From Acidimicrobiales bacterium (GTDB taxonomy: Bacteria > Actinomycetota > Acidimicrobiia > Acidimicrobiales > UBA8190), in NCBI GenBank assembly GCA_035531755.1, contig DATKSK010000038.1:18520-82519 (forward strand): a DNA stretch of 64,000 bases. The letters are read 5' to 3'. How positions within the stretch are numbered: the first letter of the stretch is position 1; every line of letters starts with the position of its first letter. The translations under genes were made by a program, and so were the position numbers. The notes below the pieces were generated by a model that saw only the letters and a list, made by a program, of their open reading frames with translations, was not told where the DNA came from and made no database searches. Shown here one piece after another: positions 37,619-46,704 of the stretch.

Positions 37619-38746
37619 GTGATTCGCACGCGTCTCGCCGGCGCACTCGCCGCGGCCGCTCTGGCGGTCGCCGTCGTCGCCGGCACCGACGTCGCCGTGG
37701 CCACAGGAGCCGCGGCCGCACCGACGCCGCACACGGTGGGCAGCCCCGCCCCCGACGCGCCCACGCCCAGCGATTTCTGGCTGGCTACGGCGCACGGGGA
37801 CGTGTGGAACTTCGGAGCCACTGCGTCGTATGGCTCGGCGAGCTCGCTACCCCTGGCCCACCCCGTCGTGGGCATCGTCCCGACGCAGACGGGTCTCGGC
37901 TACTGGCTGGTGGCCTCGGACGGCGGCGTCTTCGCCTACGGCGACGCCGGGTTCCACGGCTCCACCGGGGCGATCGCACTCAACGAGCCGATCGTGGGCA
38001 TGGCGCCCACCCCCGACGGGGCGGGCTACTGGCTGGTGGCCTCCGACGGCGGCATCTTCTCCTTCGGGGACGCCGCCTTCTCTGGATCCACCGGCGCCAT
38101 CCATCTCAGCCAACCCATCGTGGGCATGGCGCCCACCCCCGACGGGGCGGGCTACTGGCTGGTGGCCTCGGACGGCGGCATCTTCGCCTTCGGGGACGCC
38201 GCCTTCCACGGCTCCATGGGCGCGAGCCCCACGCCCGACCCCGCCGAGAAGGTCGTGTCGAGCGAGACCGGCGCGGGGTACTGGGTCGTCGACCAGAACG
38301 GCACCGTCCACGCCTTCGGGGACGCGCTCGGCTCGGCGCCGCCGCCCCAGGGGCTCATGTTCCGGTCGGTCACGCCGGGCGACGCCGTGGCGCTGTTCGC
38401 CTTCGCGCAGCTGGGCAAGCCCTACATCTGGGGCGGCAACGGCCCGACCGGGTACGACTGCTCGGGCCTGACCCTGGCCTCGTGGACGCACGCCGCGGGC
38501 ATCACCTTCGCACGCGTGGCCGACGACCAGTACCACACGGCCGGGCAACCGGTGGCGCTCGACGCGCTGCAGACGGGCGACCTCGTGTTCTGGGGATCCA
38601 ACCAGTCCGACTGGACGAGCGTGTACCACGCCGCCATCTACGTGGGCGGGGGTCGGATCGTCGAGGCGACCGGCGACCACGTGCAGCTGAACTCGCTCGG
38701 CCAGTGGGGCAGCGGCGACCTCATGCCCAACGGCCGGCACCCGTAG
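37619..38746 (+). CDS. Secreted NlpC/P60 hydrolase with WG-type repeats
   Basis: Predicted cell-wall endopeptidase, 375 aa. A signal peptide (RTRLAGALAAAALAVAVVAG) ends near residue 35. Three to four about 42-aa repeats follow (GYWLVASDGGIFSFGDA, GMAPTPDGAG), a beta-repeat type common in secreted actinobacterial proteins. The C-terminal NlpC/P60 domain has Cys in GYDCSGLTLAS and His in YHAAIYVGGG, and thus looks active. GTG 37619 follows GAGGG. The 184 nt upstream hold two hairpins; I found no c-di-AMP riboswitch. Confidence 0.9.
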   Translation: MIRTRLAGALAAAALAVAVVAGTDVAVATGAAAAPTPHTVGSPAPDAPTPSDFWLATAHGDVWNFGATASYGSASSLPLAHPVVGIVPTQTGLGYWLVASDGGVFAYGDAGFHGSTGAIALNEPIVGMAPTPDGAGYWLVASDGGIFSFGDAAFSGSTGAIHLSQPIVGMAPTPDGAGYWLVASDGGIFAFGDAAFHGSMGASPTPDPAEKVVSSETGAGYWVVDQNGTVHAFGDALGSAPPPQGLMFRSVTPGDAVALFAFAQLGKPYIWGGNGPTGYDCSGLTLASWTHAAGITFARVADDQYHTAGQPVALDALQTGDLVFWGSNQSDWTSVYHAAIYVGGGRIVEATGDHVQLNSLGQWGSGDLMPNGRHP

Positions 38747-38780
38747 CCGTCTGCTCCCCGGCGCGCAGGGCGCCCGCCCG

Positions 38781-38984
38781 TCACTCCGCCAGCGGGTCGT
38801 CCTCGAGCGACACACCCGAGCCGGGACCCAGGATGTCTTCCAGCTCGTCGGACTCGGCCATGCACCACGACGCGTGCTCGTCGTCGGGCTCGGCGCCGCA
38901 CTCCGGACAGCGCTTGTTGGCGGTCGCGATCGAGCGCTTCAGGCTGCGGGCCTCCTCGAAGCGGCGATGCCGTCCCTTCTTCAC
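38781..38984 (-). CDS. Small zinc-ribbon-like protein
   Basis: A 67-aa protein. A basic N-terminus (KKGRHRRFEEARSLKRS) is followed by CPECG at residues 26-30 and a single further Cys at SWC, then an acidic tail. It may bind one zinc. GTG 38984 is preceded by GGGGAG at 8 nt, and by a TAGACT -10 candidate about 50 nt upstream. Function unknown. Confidence 0.65.
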   Translation of the reverse strand: MKKGRHRRFEEARSLKRSIATANKRCPECGAEPDDEHASWCMAESDELEDILGPGSGVSLEDDPLAE

Positions 38985-39036
38985 GAGCGACTCCCCTGTC
39001 GGCCGGGCGCGTGGATCACGGCGAGGACTCGCAGAG

Positions 39037-39042
39037 AGTCTA
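39037..39042 (-). promoter_or_regulatory. -10 candidate of the zinc-ribbon gene
   Basis: TAGACT on the minus strand; would give a leader of about 45 nt that carries the GGGGAG ribosome binding site. Confidence 0.35.
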
Positions 39043-39150
39043 TCTGCCGGTCAGGGGGCGCCCGACCCGCCCCCGGACCGGCCCGGGACCGGCCCGGGAC
39101 CACGGCCACCCGCTCGTCTGCCTGCTCAGGGGGCGCGACGCCGTCGCCAC

Positions 39151-39156
39151 TACAGT
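39151..39156 (+). promoter_or_regulatory. -10 element of the 39163 gene
   Basis: TACAGT followed by 6 nt and ATG 39163; leaderless layout without Shine-Dalgarno. Upstream (39068-39103) lies a short repeat of GGACCGGCCCGG units. Confidence 0.5.
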
Positions 39157-39162
39157 CAGGGC

Positions 39163-39438
39163 ATGCCCGAGGAATTCGACCCGGCGGCCATGGTGGGGCG
39201 CTTCCGCGCCCGCGCCGCCGCCGTCCGGTCCCGGGGCATCCCCCCCGTCGAGGGCCCGGAACGCCAGCGCTTCGTCGAGCAGGCCCAGCTCGACTTCATG
39301 GACTACGCCATGATCGGCGACGCCGAGACCTCCCTCGACGACGGCATCCTGACGTTGCGCGTCGATCTGCGGCCCGAGGCCGCCGCACCGGGCACCGGGA
39401 CGGTGACGGACGGGGGGTCAGGGGCCGCGGCCACCTGA
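39163..39438 (+). CDS. Small conserved-looking protein of unknown function
   Basis: A 91-aa protein: a helical N-terminal part (DPAAMVGRFRARAAAVRSR) and FVEQAQLDFMDYAMIGDAE, then a short beta stretch LDDGILTLRVDLRP and a Gly/Ala/Thr tail. No family recognised. The start is supported by a TACAGT -10 box 6 nt before the ATG. Confidence 0.6.
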   Translation: MPEEFDPAAMVGRFRARAAAVRSRGIPPVEGPERQRFVEQAQLDFMDYAMIGDAETSLDDGILTLRVDLRPEAAAPGTGTVTDGGSGAAAT

Positions 39439-39469
39439 GGCACGGCCGCCCGCCTCGGGACGCACCCCC

Positions 39470-40069
39470 TCACCCCCCGTAGTTCATCCGGGTGTCCTGC
39501 ATGCGCAGCACACCGCCCTCGCCGTCCCCGTCGCCCGCGGGCGACGCGCCGCCCCCGGGCCGCGCCGGTTCCTGCGCCTGGCCGCAGTCGACGACCTCGC
39601 CCACGAACCACGTGTGGCTCCCGAGCATCAGGGCATGGCGCAGCTCGCAGTCGAGCCAGGCCGCCGCCACGTCGAGGACAGGCGCGCCCGTCGAGGCCGC
39701 GTGGACCGGCTCGCCGTCCATCGTCCCCGCACCCGAGGCGTCGACCGACGACGACACCACCGGCTTGGCGAAGCGGCGGACGAGCGCCCGCTGGGCGCGC
39801 GGCAGCAGGCTGAGCGCGAAGACGCCACCCTCGTGGAGCAGCGCGTGGGTCACCGACCCCGCCTCCACGCCGATGCCGACCAGCTTCGGCTCGGTGGCGA
39901 CCTGGGTCGCCCAGCTGATCGTCATGAGGTTGCGCCGATCCCCCGCCCTCGTGCCCACCACGTACAAGCCGCTCGGCATGGACCACAGCACCCGCCGTCG
40001 CAGGCGGTCGTAGCCGTCGGGCTCCCGGCCCGGGGGGACGGGGCCGACCACGCCGTGCCCCCCCGTCAC
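39470..40069 (-). CDS. Flavin reductase-like FMN-binding protein
   Basis: A 199-aa protein of the flavin-reductase-like split-barrel fold. The pattern LWSMPSGLYVVGTRAGDRRNLMTISWATQVATEPKLVGIGV and FALSLLPRAQRALVRRFAKPV fits the FMN-binding core, and ALMLGSHTWFVGEVVDCG the second barrel half. Residues 165-190 are a Gly/Ala-rich tail. GTG 40069 overlaps the lipoprotein stop (GTGA). Reductant and partner unknown. Confidence 0.8.
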   Translation of the reverse strand: MTGGHGVVGPVPPGREPDGYDRLRRRVLWSMPSGLYVVGTRAGDRRNLMTISWATQVATEPKLVGIGVEAGSVTHALLHEGGVFALSLLPRAQRALVRRFAKPVVSSSVDASGAGTMDGEPVHAASTGAPVLDVAAAWLDCELRHALMLGSHTWFVGEVVDCGQAQEPARPGGGASPAGDGDGEGGVLRMQDTRMNYGG

Positions 40070-40527
40070 GACGAGCCCCCGGGCCCGGTGGCGCCCAGGG
40101 CGTCGAGGCGCGCCTCGGCCTTCACGTAGCCGGCGGCCGCCTGGGTGAGCTCGGACGTGGCCCGGCCCAGCACGGCGCCGTCACCGGCGGCCGCCTTGCT
40201 GCAGTCGCGCCCCGCCGCGGCGGCCGCCGCGTAGGCGGCGGTGAGCACGGCCGACAGCTGGTCGTCGGGCGCCGGGAGGTTCTGGTTGGCGGCCAGGGCG
40301 TCGTTGACGAGCACGTCGCAGTCGGTGCGCAGGGCGGCGGGGTCGTGACGCGCCTGCACCATCACGATCCGTCGGGCGTCGCCGCGCAGCGCGCCGAGGC
40401 TGGCCGACAGCCCTGTCGTCGTGGCCCACGACCGGACCTGCTCGCCGATGGTCTTCCCGGGGTAGGGGCTGCCGCAGGCCGCGAGCGCCACGCCGGCGAC
40501 GAGCAGCACGGCGGCGGCGCGCCTCAC
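40066..40527 (-). CDS. Putative lipoprotein
   Basis: A 153-aa protein with an N-terminal hydrophobic segment ending in a lipobox, VALAACGS (Cys at about residue 18), so it is likely anchored outside the membrane. The mature part is helical and Ala-rich with two further cysteines (TDCDVLV, GRDCSKA). No family recognised. GTG 40527 overlaps the DUF3151 gene stop (GTGA). Confidence 0.7.
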   Translation of the reverse strand: MRRAAAVLLVAGVALAACGSPYPGKTIGEQVRSWATTTGLSASLGALRGDARRIVMVQARHDPAALRTDCDVLVNDALAANQNLPAPDDQLSAVLTAAYAAAAAAGRDCSKAAAGDGAVLGRATSELTQAAAGYVKAEARLDALGATGPGGSS

Positions 40528-40976
40528 CGCCCGCCGGCGCCCGGCAGCCCCGCCGGCGGCCACGCCGGGTCGAGCTGGCGCAGGAAGAGCGCGCAGCGCT
40601 CCTCCTCGGCGGCCTCGCCGATGGCGGCGGCCGCGGCCCGCAGCCCCTCCACGCAGCGCAGGAACCCGCGGTTGCCGGCGTTCGCCCACCGGACATACCC
40701 ACTCCCCCGCCATCCCGCCCGGCGCAGCGCGTCGAGGCCCCGGTGGTAGCCGACGCGGTAGCAGGCGTACGCCTCGACATCGTCGCGCGACACGTCGCCG
40801 AGCGCCGCCCACGCCTCGGACCACTCGGGGAAGGCGCGCACCACGTCGGCCACGGCGTCGTGACGGGCGGCGGCGGGCACCGCCGACGCCGCCGCCAGGC
40901 GTTCGACGCCGGCCGCAGGCGCCGGGGGCAGCACCGTGTCGGGCGGAGCCGAGCCGAGGTCGATCGGGCCGGTCAC
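40524..40976 (-). CDS. DUF3151 family protein
   Basis: A 150-aa protein matching the actinobacterial DUF3151 pattern: VVRAFPEWSEAWAALGD, EAYACYRVGYHRGLDALRRAGWRGSG, and the C-terminal NRGFLRCVEGLRAAAAAIGE...RCALFLRQLDP. Function unknown; the helical repeats resemble a TPR-like fold. It overlaps both neighbours by 4 nt. Confidence 0.88.
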   Translation of the reverse strand: MTGPIDLGSAPPDTVLPPAPAAGVERLAAASAVPAAARHDAVADVVRAFPEWSEAWAALGDVSRDDVEAYACYRVGYHRGLDALRRAGWRGSGYVRWANAGNRGFLRCVEGLRAAAAAIGEAAEEERCALFLRQLDPAWPPAGLPGAGGR

Positions 40977-41206
40977 CGCGACCGCCCCCGGGTGCCGCCG
41001 GCCTCGGGGAGGTAGTGGCGTCCGCCGCCGGTGTCCGCCCAGACGCGCATGGTGCGGTCGGTGATGGGGTCCTTGAAGACCTCGTCGGTCGGGACCCAGC
41101 CGGGCTCGGGGCCGTCGGACTCCCCATGGCGGCGCACGAAGAGGCTCATGGCCGCGGCCACCAGGACCGCGGCGACGACGAGCACGCCGAGGAGCGCGTA
41201 CAGCAC
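40973..41206 (-). CDS. Small single-pass membrane protein
   Basis: A 77-aa protein with one transmembrane helix (residues 2-22, LYALLGVLVVAAVLVAAAMSLFV) and a cytosolic or external tail with WVPTDEVFKDPITDRTMRVW. Start GTG 41206 follows AGGGA; the gap to the ybjQ stop is 7 nt. No family recognised. Confidence 0.65.
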   Translation of the reverse strand: MLYALLGVLVVAAVLVAAAMSLFVRRHGESDGPEPGWVPTDEVFKDPITDRTMRVWADTGGGRHYLPEAGGTRGRSR

Positions 41207-41213
41207 CGCGTCC

Positions 41214-41582
41214 CTACCGCCGGGGGCCGATGACGACGGCCGTCCCGTACGCGGCGATCTCGGTGAGGGCCTGGCCGATCTCCGAGGAGTCGAACCGCAT
41301 CCCGACGATGGCATTGGCCCCCATGAGCCGGGCGTTCTCGATCAACCGGTCCATGGCGTGGCGCCTGCTGTCCTCGAGCAGCTTGGTGTAGGCCCCGACC
41401 TCACCGCCGACGAGCGACTTGAACGACGCCCCGATCCCCCGGACCGCGCCCATCGAGCGGACCACGAGCCCGAAGCACGACCCGAGCGTCCGCTGCACCT
41501 CGTACTCCGGGAAGTCGAAGGCGGTGGTGATCGGGAAGCTGGCGTAGCCGGCACCGGCGGTGCCCGGGCCCTCTGTCGTCAC
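41214..41582 (-). CDS. YbjQ/UPF0145 family protein
   Basis: A 122-aa protein of the YbjQ (DUF74) family, a small beta-alpha domain suggested to bind metals and to pentamerise. Typical segments: GSCFGLVVRSMGAVRGIGASFKSLVGGE, LLEDSRRHAMDRLIENARLMGANAIVGMRFD. GTG 41582 follows GGGAG at 7 nt. Role unknown. Confidence 0.88.
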   Translation of the reverse strand: MTTEGPGTAGAGYASFPITTAFDFPEYEVQRTLGSCFGLVVRSMGAVRGIGASFKSLVGGEVGAYTKLLEDSRRHAMDRLIENARLMGANAIVGMRFDSSEIGQALTEIAAYGTAVVIGPRR

Positions 41583-41674
41583 GGTCGTCTCCCTCGGGTC
41601 GGGCTCCGCCGGGCTGCCCAGCCGGTCCGCCTGCGACGGCGGGCCCGGGCCGGCCGGGGCGCGACGCCAGGGCG

Positions 41675-42958
41675 TCACTCGAAGCAGACGAGATGGTAGT
41701 CCCGGCCCTTGCGCAGCACGACGAGCCGGTCGAACAGCAGGTCGTGTCGTCCCACACGGGCGTCGACGTCCTGCACGCGGCGGTCGTTCACGTACACACC
41801 ACCCTGGGAGACGAGCGTGCGGGCCTGGCCCTTCGACCGGGCCAGGCCGGCCTCGACGACGGCGTCGACGAGTGCCACGCCGTCGCCGTCGAGGGCCCCA
41901 CGCGGGCGGGTCGACGTCGGCGTCTCGGCGCACACGGCCAGGAGCATGCGCTCGTCGAGCGACGCCAGCTCCCCCGAGTAGAGGGCCTGGGCGGCGGCCT
42001 CGGCCTGGGCGGCCTCGGCCTCGCCGTGGACGAGCGCGCACACCGCGCCCGCCAGGGCGCGCTGGGCCTGGCGACGCTCGGGGTGCGCCTCGGTCGCCGC
42101 GTCGAGCGAACGGATGGCGTCGTGGTCGAGGAAGGTGAAGTACCGCAGGTACGCGCCGACGACGCTGTCCTCGGAGCGCAGGAGGAACTGGTAGAGCTGG
42201 TACGGGCTCGTCCGGCGGGGGTCGAGCCACACGGTGCCGGTCTCGGTCTTGCCGAACTTGGTGCCGTCGCTCTTGAGCACGAGCGGGGTCGTCAGCCCGA
42301 AGACCTCGGCACGCCGGACCTTGCGCACCAGCTCGATGCCCATCGTGATGTTGCCCCACTGGTCGCTCGCGCCGAGCTGCAGCCGGCAGCCCTCGGTGTC
42401 GAACAGGTGCAGGAAGTCGTAGGCCTGCAGCAGCATGTAGCTGAACTCGGTGAAGGAGATTCCCTGGTCCGGGCGCTCCAGCCGGGCACGCACGGACTCC
42501 TTCGCCACCATGTGGTTGACGGTGAAGTGCTTGCCGACGTCCCGCAACAGCTCGATGACGCCGAGCCGGTTCAACCACTCGCCGTTGTCGAGCAGCAGCG
42601 CCCGCGCCGGCCCCGCCGTGGCGTCGAAGTCGAGGAACCGCTCGAGCTGGGCACGCATCCCGGCCAGGTTGGCCTTCAGATCGTCCTCGGAGAGCAGCGG
42701 GCGCTCCTCGCTCTTGCCCCCGGGGTCGCCGATCAGGCCGGTGCCGCCGCCGGCCAGCGCGATGGGCCGGTGCCCGGCCTCCTGCAGGCGGCGGAGCATG
42801 AGCACCTGGAGCAGGCTGCCGACGTGCAGGCTGTCGGCGGTGGGGTCGAACCCGATGTACGCCGTCACCTGGCCGCGGTCGAGCCGCTCGAGCACCGACG
42901 GGTCGGTGACCTGGTGGATCAGGCCCCGGAACTCGAGGTCAGCCGACAGCGGAGGCAT
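41675..42958 (-). CDS. tyrS: Tyrosine-tRNA ligase
   Basis: Charges tRNA-Tyr, 427 aa. Class I signatures: GFDPTADSLHVGSLLQ (HIGH equivalent), LQLGASDQWGNI, and KFGKT in the KMSKS position. A C-terminal S4 domain (ALVDAVVEAGLARSKGQARTLVSQGGVYVN) binds tRNA. ATG 42958. It lies 56 nt downstream of the SDR gene. Confidence 0.97.
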   Translation of the reverse strand: MPPLSADLEFRGLIHQVTDPSVLERLDRGQVTAYIGFDPTADSLHVGSLLQVLMLRRLQEAGHRPIALAGGGTGLIGDPGGKSEERPLLSEDDLKANLAGMRAQLERFLDFDATAGPARALLLDNGEWLNRLGVIELLRDVGKHFTVNHMVAKESVRARLERPDQGISFTEFSYMLLQAYDFLHLFDTEGCRLQLGASDQWGNITMGIELVRKVRRAEVFGLTTPLVLKSDGTKFGKTETGTVWLDPRRTSPYQLYQFLLRSEDSVVGAYLRYFTFLDHDAIRSLDAATEAHPERRQAQRALAGAVCALVHGEAEAAQAEAAAQALYSGELASLDERMLLAVCAETPTSTRPRGALDGDGVALVDAVVEAGLARSKGQARTLVSQGGVYVNDRRVQDVDARVGRHDLLFDRLVVLRKGRDYHLVCFE

Positions 42959-43014
42959 GGCCCCAGCCTGCCACGCAGCCACCTGCCCCCCGGGTGACTC
43001 GGCACGTCGGGGTG

Positions 43015-43779
43015 TCACACCCCGCCCGAGGGCATGGCGAGCGCGCCGCCGTCGACCACGAGCACGTGCCCGGTGATCCACGACGCCGCGTCGGACGCCA
43101 GGAACAGCGCGGCGGCGGCGATGTCGTCGGGCTCGCCCAGGCGTTTGAGCGGCAGGCGCCCGGCCACGGCGTCGCCCGCCGACTCCCACAGGGCGCGGGC
43201 GAAGTCGGTGCGCACCAGCCCGGGCGCCAGCGCGTTGACACGCACGCCGGGGCCGAGCTCGTAGGCGAGCTGGCGCGTCAGGTGGGCGAGCGCCGCCTTG
43301 GTGACGTTGTACCAACCGATCCCCCGCTCCACGGACAAGCCGCCCACCGACGACAGGTTGAGCACCGAGCCGCCGCGCTCGGCCATGGACGACCGCCATG
43401 CACACTGCGTCCACATCAGGGCGGCTTCCTGGTTGACCTGCACCGTCTTCTCGGCGCGGGCGGCGTCGATGTCCATGAGCGGGCCGAAGTACGGATTGGT
43501 GGCGGCGTTGTTGACGAGGATGTCGACCGAGCCGAAGCGCTCGACGGTGGCGGCCACACAGCGGGGGGCGGCGTCGGGGTCGCCCACGTTGGCCGCGTGC
43601 CACGCCACCGGGCCGCCGAGGCCCTCCATCGACGCGGCCGCCTCGGCCAGGGAGTCGGCCTTGCGCGACGACAGCATCACGCTGGCGCCGGCCTCGGCGA
43701 AACGGGCGGCGATGGCCCTGCCGATCCCGCGCGATCCCCCCGTCACCAGCGCCACCTTGCCGTCGAGCCGCAGGTCCAT
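43015..43779 (-). CDS. Short-chain dehydrogenase/reductase
   Basis: A 254-aa NAD(P)-dependent oxidoreductase. TGGSRGIGRAIA (cofactor loop), NNAATNPYFGP, the catalytic Ser in NLSSVGG and YxxxK in WYNVTKAAL are all present, with the C-terminal GHVLVVDGG. SRK after beta-2 points to NADP. Substrate unknown. A TAGGGT box ends 8 nt before the ATG. It is divergent from the DUF255 gene. Confidence 0.92.
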   Translation of the reverse strand: MDLRLDGKVALVTGGSRGIGRAIAARFAEAGASVMLSSRKADSLAEAAASMEGLGGPVAWHAANVGDPDAAPRCVAATVERFGSVDILVNNAATNPYFGPLMDIDAARAEKTVQVNQEAALMWTQCAWRSSMAERGGSVLNLSSVGGLSVERGIGWYNVTKAALAHLTRQLAYELGPGVRVNALAPGLVRTDFARALWESAGDAVAGRLPLKRLGEPDDIAAAALFLASDAASWITGHVLVVDGGALAMPSGGV

Positions 43780-43787
43780 GGCGCCCC

Positions 43788-43793
43788 ACCCTA
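43788..43793 (-). promoter_or_regulatory. -10 element of the SDR-tyrS unit
   Basis: TAGGGT on the minus strand, 8 nt before the SDR ATG; near-leaderless. Confidence 0.4.
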
Positions 43794-43856
43794 GGACGGC
43801 GCGGCGGGCTCCCCCGCAGCGCAGGGTGTGTGCGCCGCCGGCGCACGCCGGCCCCG

Positions 43857-43862
43857 TAGGCT
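43857..43862 (+). promoter_or_regulatory. -10 element of the DUF255 gene
   Basis: TAGGCT followed by 7 nt and GTG 43870; no Shine-Dalgarno, consistent with a leaderless mRNA. Confidence 0.5.
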
Positions 43863-43869
43863 CGACGCC

Positions 43870-45927
43870 GTGAACCGTCTGGCCGCGGAGACGAGCCCGT
43901 ACCTCCGCCAGCACGCGCACAACCCGGTCGACTGGTACCCCTGGGGTGACGAGGCCTTCGACCGCGCCCGCGCCGAGGACCGGCCGGTCTTCTTGTCGGT
44001 CGGGTACTCCGCGTGCCACTGGTGCCACGTCATGGCGCACGAGTCGTTCGAGGACGGCCCGACCGCGCAGGAGCTCAACGCCGGGTTCGTCTCGGTCAAG
44101 GTCGACCGCGAGGAGCGGCCCGACGTCGACGCCGTCTACATGGAGGCCGTGCAGGCCACGACGGGGCGCGGCGGATGGCCGATGACCGTCTTCCTCATGC
44201 CCGACGGCCGGCCGTTCTTCGCGGGGACGTACTTCCCGGTGCGCGACGGTCACGGCATGCCGGGCTTCCGGCGCGTGCTCGGCGCCGTCGACGACGCCTG
44301 GCGCAACCGCCGCCGGGACGTCGAGCGCCAGGCCGACGCGTTGGCCGAGGCCATCGCCCGGCGCGTGCAGCTGCCCGCCGACCTGGCGCCCGCCGTGGGC
44401 GGCGTGCCCGCCGACCTGGGCGCGTCGTCGAGCCGGCTGCTCGACGCGGCCGTGGCCGAGCTGCGGGCGCGCTTCGACCCGGCCTGGGGCGGCTTCGGCC
44501 CGGCGCCGAAGTTCCCGCAGCCCCAGCTGGTGGAGCTCTGCCTGCGCCACCACCACGCCACCGGGGACGAGTCGTCGCTCGCCATGGCCACCACCACCCT
44601 GGGCGCCATGGCCGCCGGCGGCATCTACGACCACCTCGGCGGGGGCTTCGCCCGCTACGCCACCGACACCTCCTGGACGGTGCCGCACTTCGAGAAGATG
44701 CTCTACGACCAGGCCGGCCTGGTGCGCGCCTACCTGCACGCCTGGCAGGTCACGAAGGGGGCCCGGTGGCTCCAGGTCGTGGAGGAGACCGTCGGCTACG
44801 TCCTCGGCACCCTGGCGGCGCCGGGCGGCGGCCTGTACTGCGCCGAGGACGCCGACTCCGAGGGCGAGGAGGGCCGCTTCTACGTGTGGACCCCGGCCGA
44901 GGTCGTCGGCGTCCTGGGGCCCGAGCTCGCGGAGGTCGCCACCGAGTGGTACGGGATCTCCGACGCCGGCAACTTCGAGGGCCGCACGATCCTGCGCCGG
45001 CCGACCTCGGGGGACCTCCGCCGGCCGCCCCAGGTCGAGGAGGCCCGTCGCCGCCTGGCCGAGGCCCGGGCACTGCGGGTGCGGCCCGGCCTCGACGACA
45101 AGGTCCTCACGGAGTGGAACGCCATGTTCGCCGCCGCGCTGGCGGAGGCCGCCGCCGCCGCGGCGCGGCCCGACTGGGCGGCCGCGGCCGTCGGGGTGGG
45201 CGAATTCCTGCTCGCCGAGCTGCGCCGGCCGGGCGACGGGCGGTGGCTGCGGTCGTGGCAGGGTGGCCGGGCGCGCCACCTCGCCTACGCCGCCGACTAC
45301 GCCTGGGTGGTCGACCTCTTCACCCGGCTGGCCGAGCTCACCGGCCAGCCCCGGTGGCTCGACCACGGGCGCGAGGCGGCCACCGCCATGCTGTCGCTCT
45401 TCGCCGGCGACGACGGGCTGCTGTTCACCACGGGCCACGACGCTGAGGCGCTCGTGGTACGCCCCCTCGACCTGCTCGACGGCGCGGTCCCGGCGGCGAA
45501 CTCCGTGGCCGTCACCGCGCTGCTGCGGCTCGGTGCGCTCACGGGTGACGACGCGCTGGGCGAGGCGGGCGAGACGATCCTGCGCTCGCTGTGGCGCGTC
45601 GCCGCCGAGCACCCCCTGGCGGCGGCCAACACGGTGGCCGGTGGCGCGCTGGCGTCGGGTGGGGTCACCGAGGTCGTGGTGGCCGGCGAGCGCCCCGACC
45701 TCGTGGCCGCGGCGCGCCGGCGGTTCGAGCCCACGATGGTGCTCGCCTGGGGGGAGCCCACGGCGTCGCCGCTGTGGGCCGGGCGCGAGCCGGGGCACGC
45801 CTACGTGTGCCGGCGCTACGCGTGCCGGGCCCCGGCCGATTCGCCCGAGGAGCTCGGCGAGCGCCTCGACGAGGAGCTCGCCGCGGCCCTCGCCCGGGTC
45901 GGCGCGGGGGCGGGGACGCGCCCGTGA
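43870..45927 (+). CDS. DUF255 thioredoxin-fold / glycosidase-like protein (YyaL type)
   Basis: A 685-aa protein. The N-terminal domain begins [25 protein letters not shown] and has the CxxC pair C49/C52 in SACHWCHVM, a thioredoxin-like fold. The remainder is an (alpha/alpha)6 barrel of the N-acylglucosamine-epimerase type ([41 protein letters not shown]). The family is widespread (human SPATA20) and its activity is unknown. GTG 43870 is chosen from the family start and a leaderless -10 box. Confidence 0.92.
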   Translation: MNRLAAETSPYLRQHAHNPVDWYPWGDEAFDRARAEDRPVFLSVGYSACHWCHVMAHESFEDGPTAQELNAGFVSVKVDREERPDVDAVYMEAVQATTGRGGWPMTVFLMPDGRPFFAGTYFPVRDGHGMPGFRRVLGAVDDAWRNRRRDVERQADALAEAIARRVQLPADLAPAVGGVPADLGASSSRLLDAAVAELRARFDPAWGGFGPAPKFPQPQLVELCLRHHHATGDESSLAMATTTLGAMAAGGIYDHLGGGFARYATDTSWTVPHFEKMLYDQAGLVRAYLHAWQVTKGARWLQVVEETVGYVLGTLAAPGGGLYCAEDADSEGEEGRFYVWTPAEVVGVLGPELAEVATEWYGISDAGNFEGRTILRRPTSGDLRRPPQVEEARRRLAEARALRVRPGLDDKVLTEWNAMFAAALAEAAAAAARPDWAAAAVGVGEFLLAELRRPGDGRWLRSWQGGRARHLAYAADYAWVVDLFTRLAELTGQPRWLDHGREAATAMLSLFAGDDGLLFTTGHDAEALVVRPLDLLDGAVPAANSVAVTALLRLGALTGDDALGEAGETILRSLWRVAAEHPLAAANTVAGGALASGGVTEVVVAGERPDLVAAARRRFEPTMVLAWGEPTASPLWAGREPGHAYVCRRYACRAPADSPEELGERLDEELAAALARVGAGAGTRP

Positions 45928-46685
45928 CGGCGCGCGGCGACCTCGTGGCCCCGAGCCCGGGCGACGGCGCGGAGGGCCACGGCCGACGGCGGCGGCGTGG
46001 GCACGAGCCCCGCCGGGAGCGCCGCCGGGGACGGGGGCGGCTGCCGACCCAGGCCACGGGGACGCACCGCTGCATGGTCCTCGGCTGCACGGTCGACGAC
46101 ACGGTCGCCGTCGATCTCGGCACCGGCGCCCTGGTCCGCCTGCGCATCACCTGGGGCGAGGGACGCGAGCCCGACCTCGTCCCCTTCGACGTGATGGACG
46201 TGGCGTGGGCTCCCGACCCCGAGGGCGACGACCTGGCCCAGCCCGAGGCGGTCACCGTCGACGGCGTGCCCGCCTCGCTCGGCACCGTGGGGGGCCGGCG
46301 GGCGCGCCGGGTCCTGCGCGCCCTGGTCGTCCCCGTCGAGAAGCACCTGCTCGGCTTCCCCGGGTCCTCCGCCCCGTACTGGGAATTCCACGGCATGCGG
46401 CCCTCGGTCGCCGTCGTCGTGCCGAGCCGGGGCCCGCTGCTGTTCCTGCGCCGCCAGGACGACACCGTGTGGGCGCGCTTCGGCTGGCCGCGCAGCGACA
46501 ACTGGCTCCCCGTGGAGGACCGCCGGGCGATCGCCGCCCTGCACGGCGCCCGACGCGACCGGCTGTCGGGGAAGGACCTGGCGGGCGCGTTGGGGTTCCG
46601 CCCCTCGTTCGTGGTGGTGGCGCTCAGCCGACCGCGCCAGGGCCACTGCTACAAGACGGTGGCCGCGCTCCTGCCCCGCCCCTGA
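45924..46685 (+). CDS. Hypothetical protein
   Basis: A 253-aa protein of unknown function. The first 45 residues are basic and low-complexity ([19 protein letters not shown]). The rest looks like a folded alpha/beta domain: [69 protein letters not shown] 45924 overlaps the DUF255 stop (GTGA), so the two are co-expressed. Confidence 0.65.
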   Translation: MTARGDLVAPSPGDGAEGHGRRRRRGHEPRRERRRGRGRLPTQATGTHRCMVLGCTVDDTVAVDLGTGALVRLRITWGEGREPDLVPFDVMDVAWAPDPEGDDLAQPEAVTVDGVPASLGTVGGRRARRVLRALVVPVEKHLLGFPGSSAPYWEFHGMRPSVAVVVPSRGPLLFLRRQDDTVWARFGWPRSDNWLPVEDRRAIAALHGARRDRLSGKDLAGALGFRPSFVVVALSRPRQGHCYKTVAALLPRP

Positions 46686-46704
46686 GGGACGGGCCCCGCA
46701 CGCG

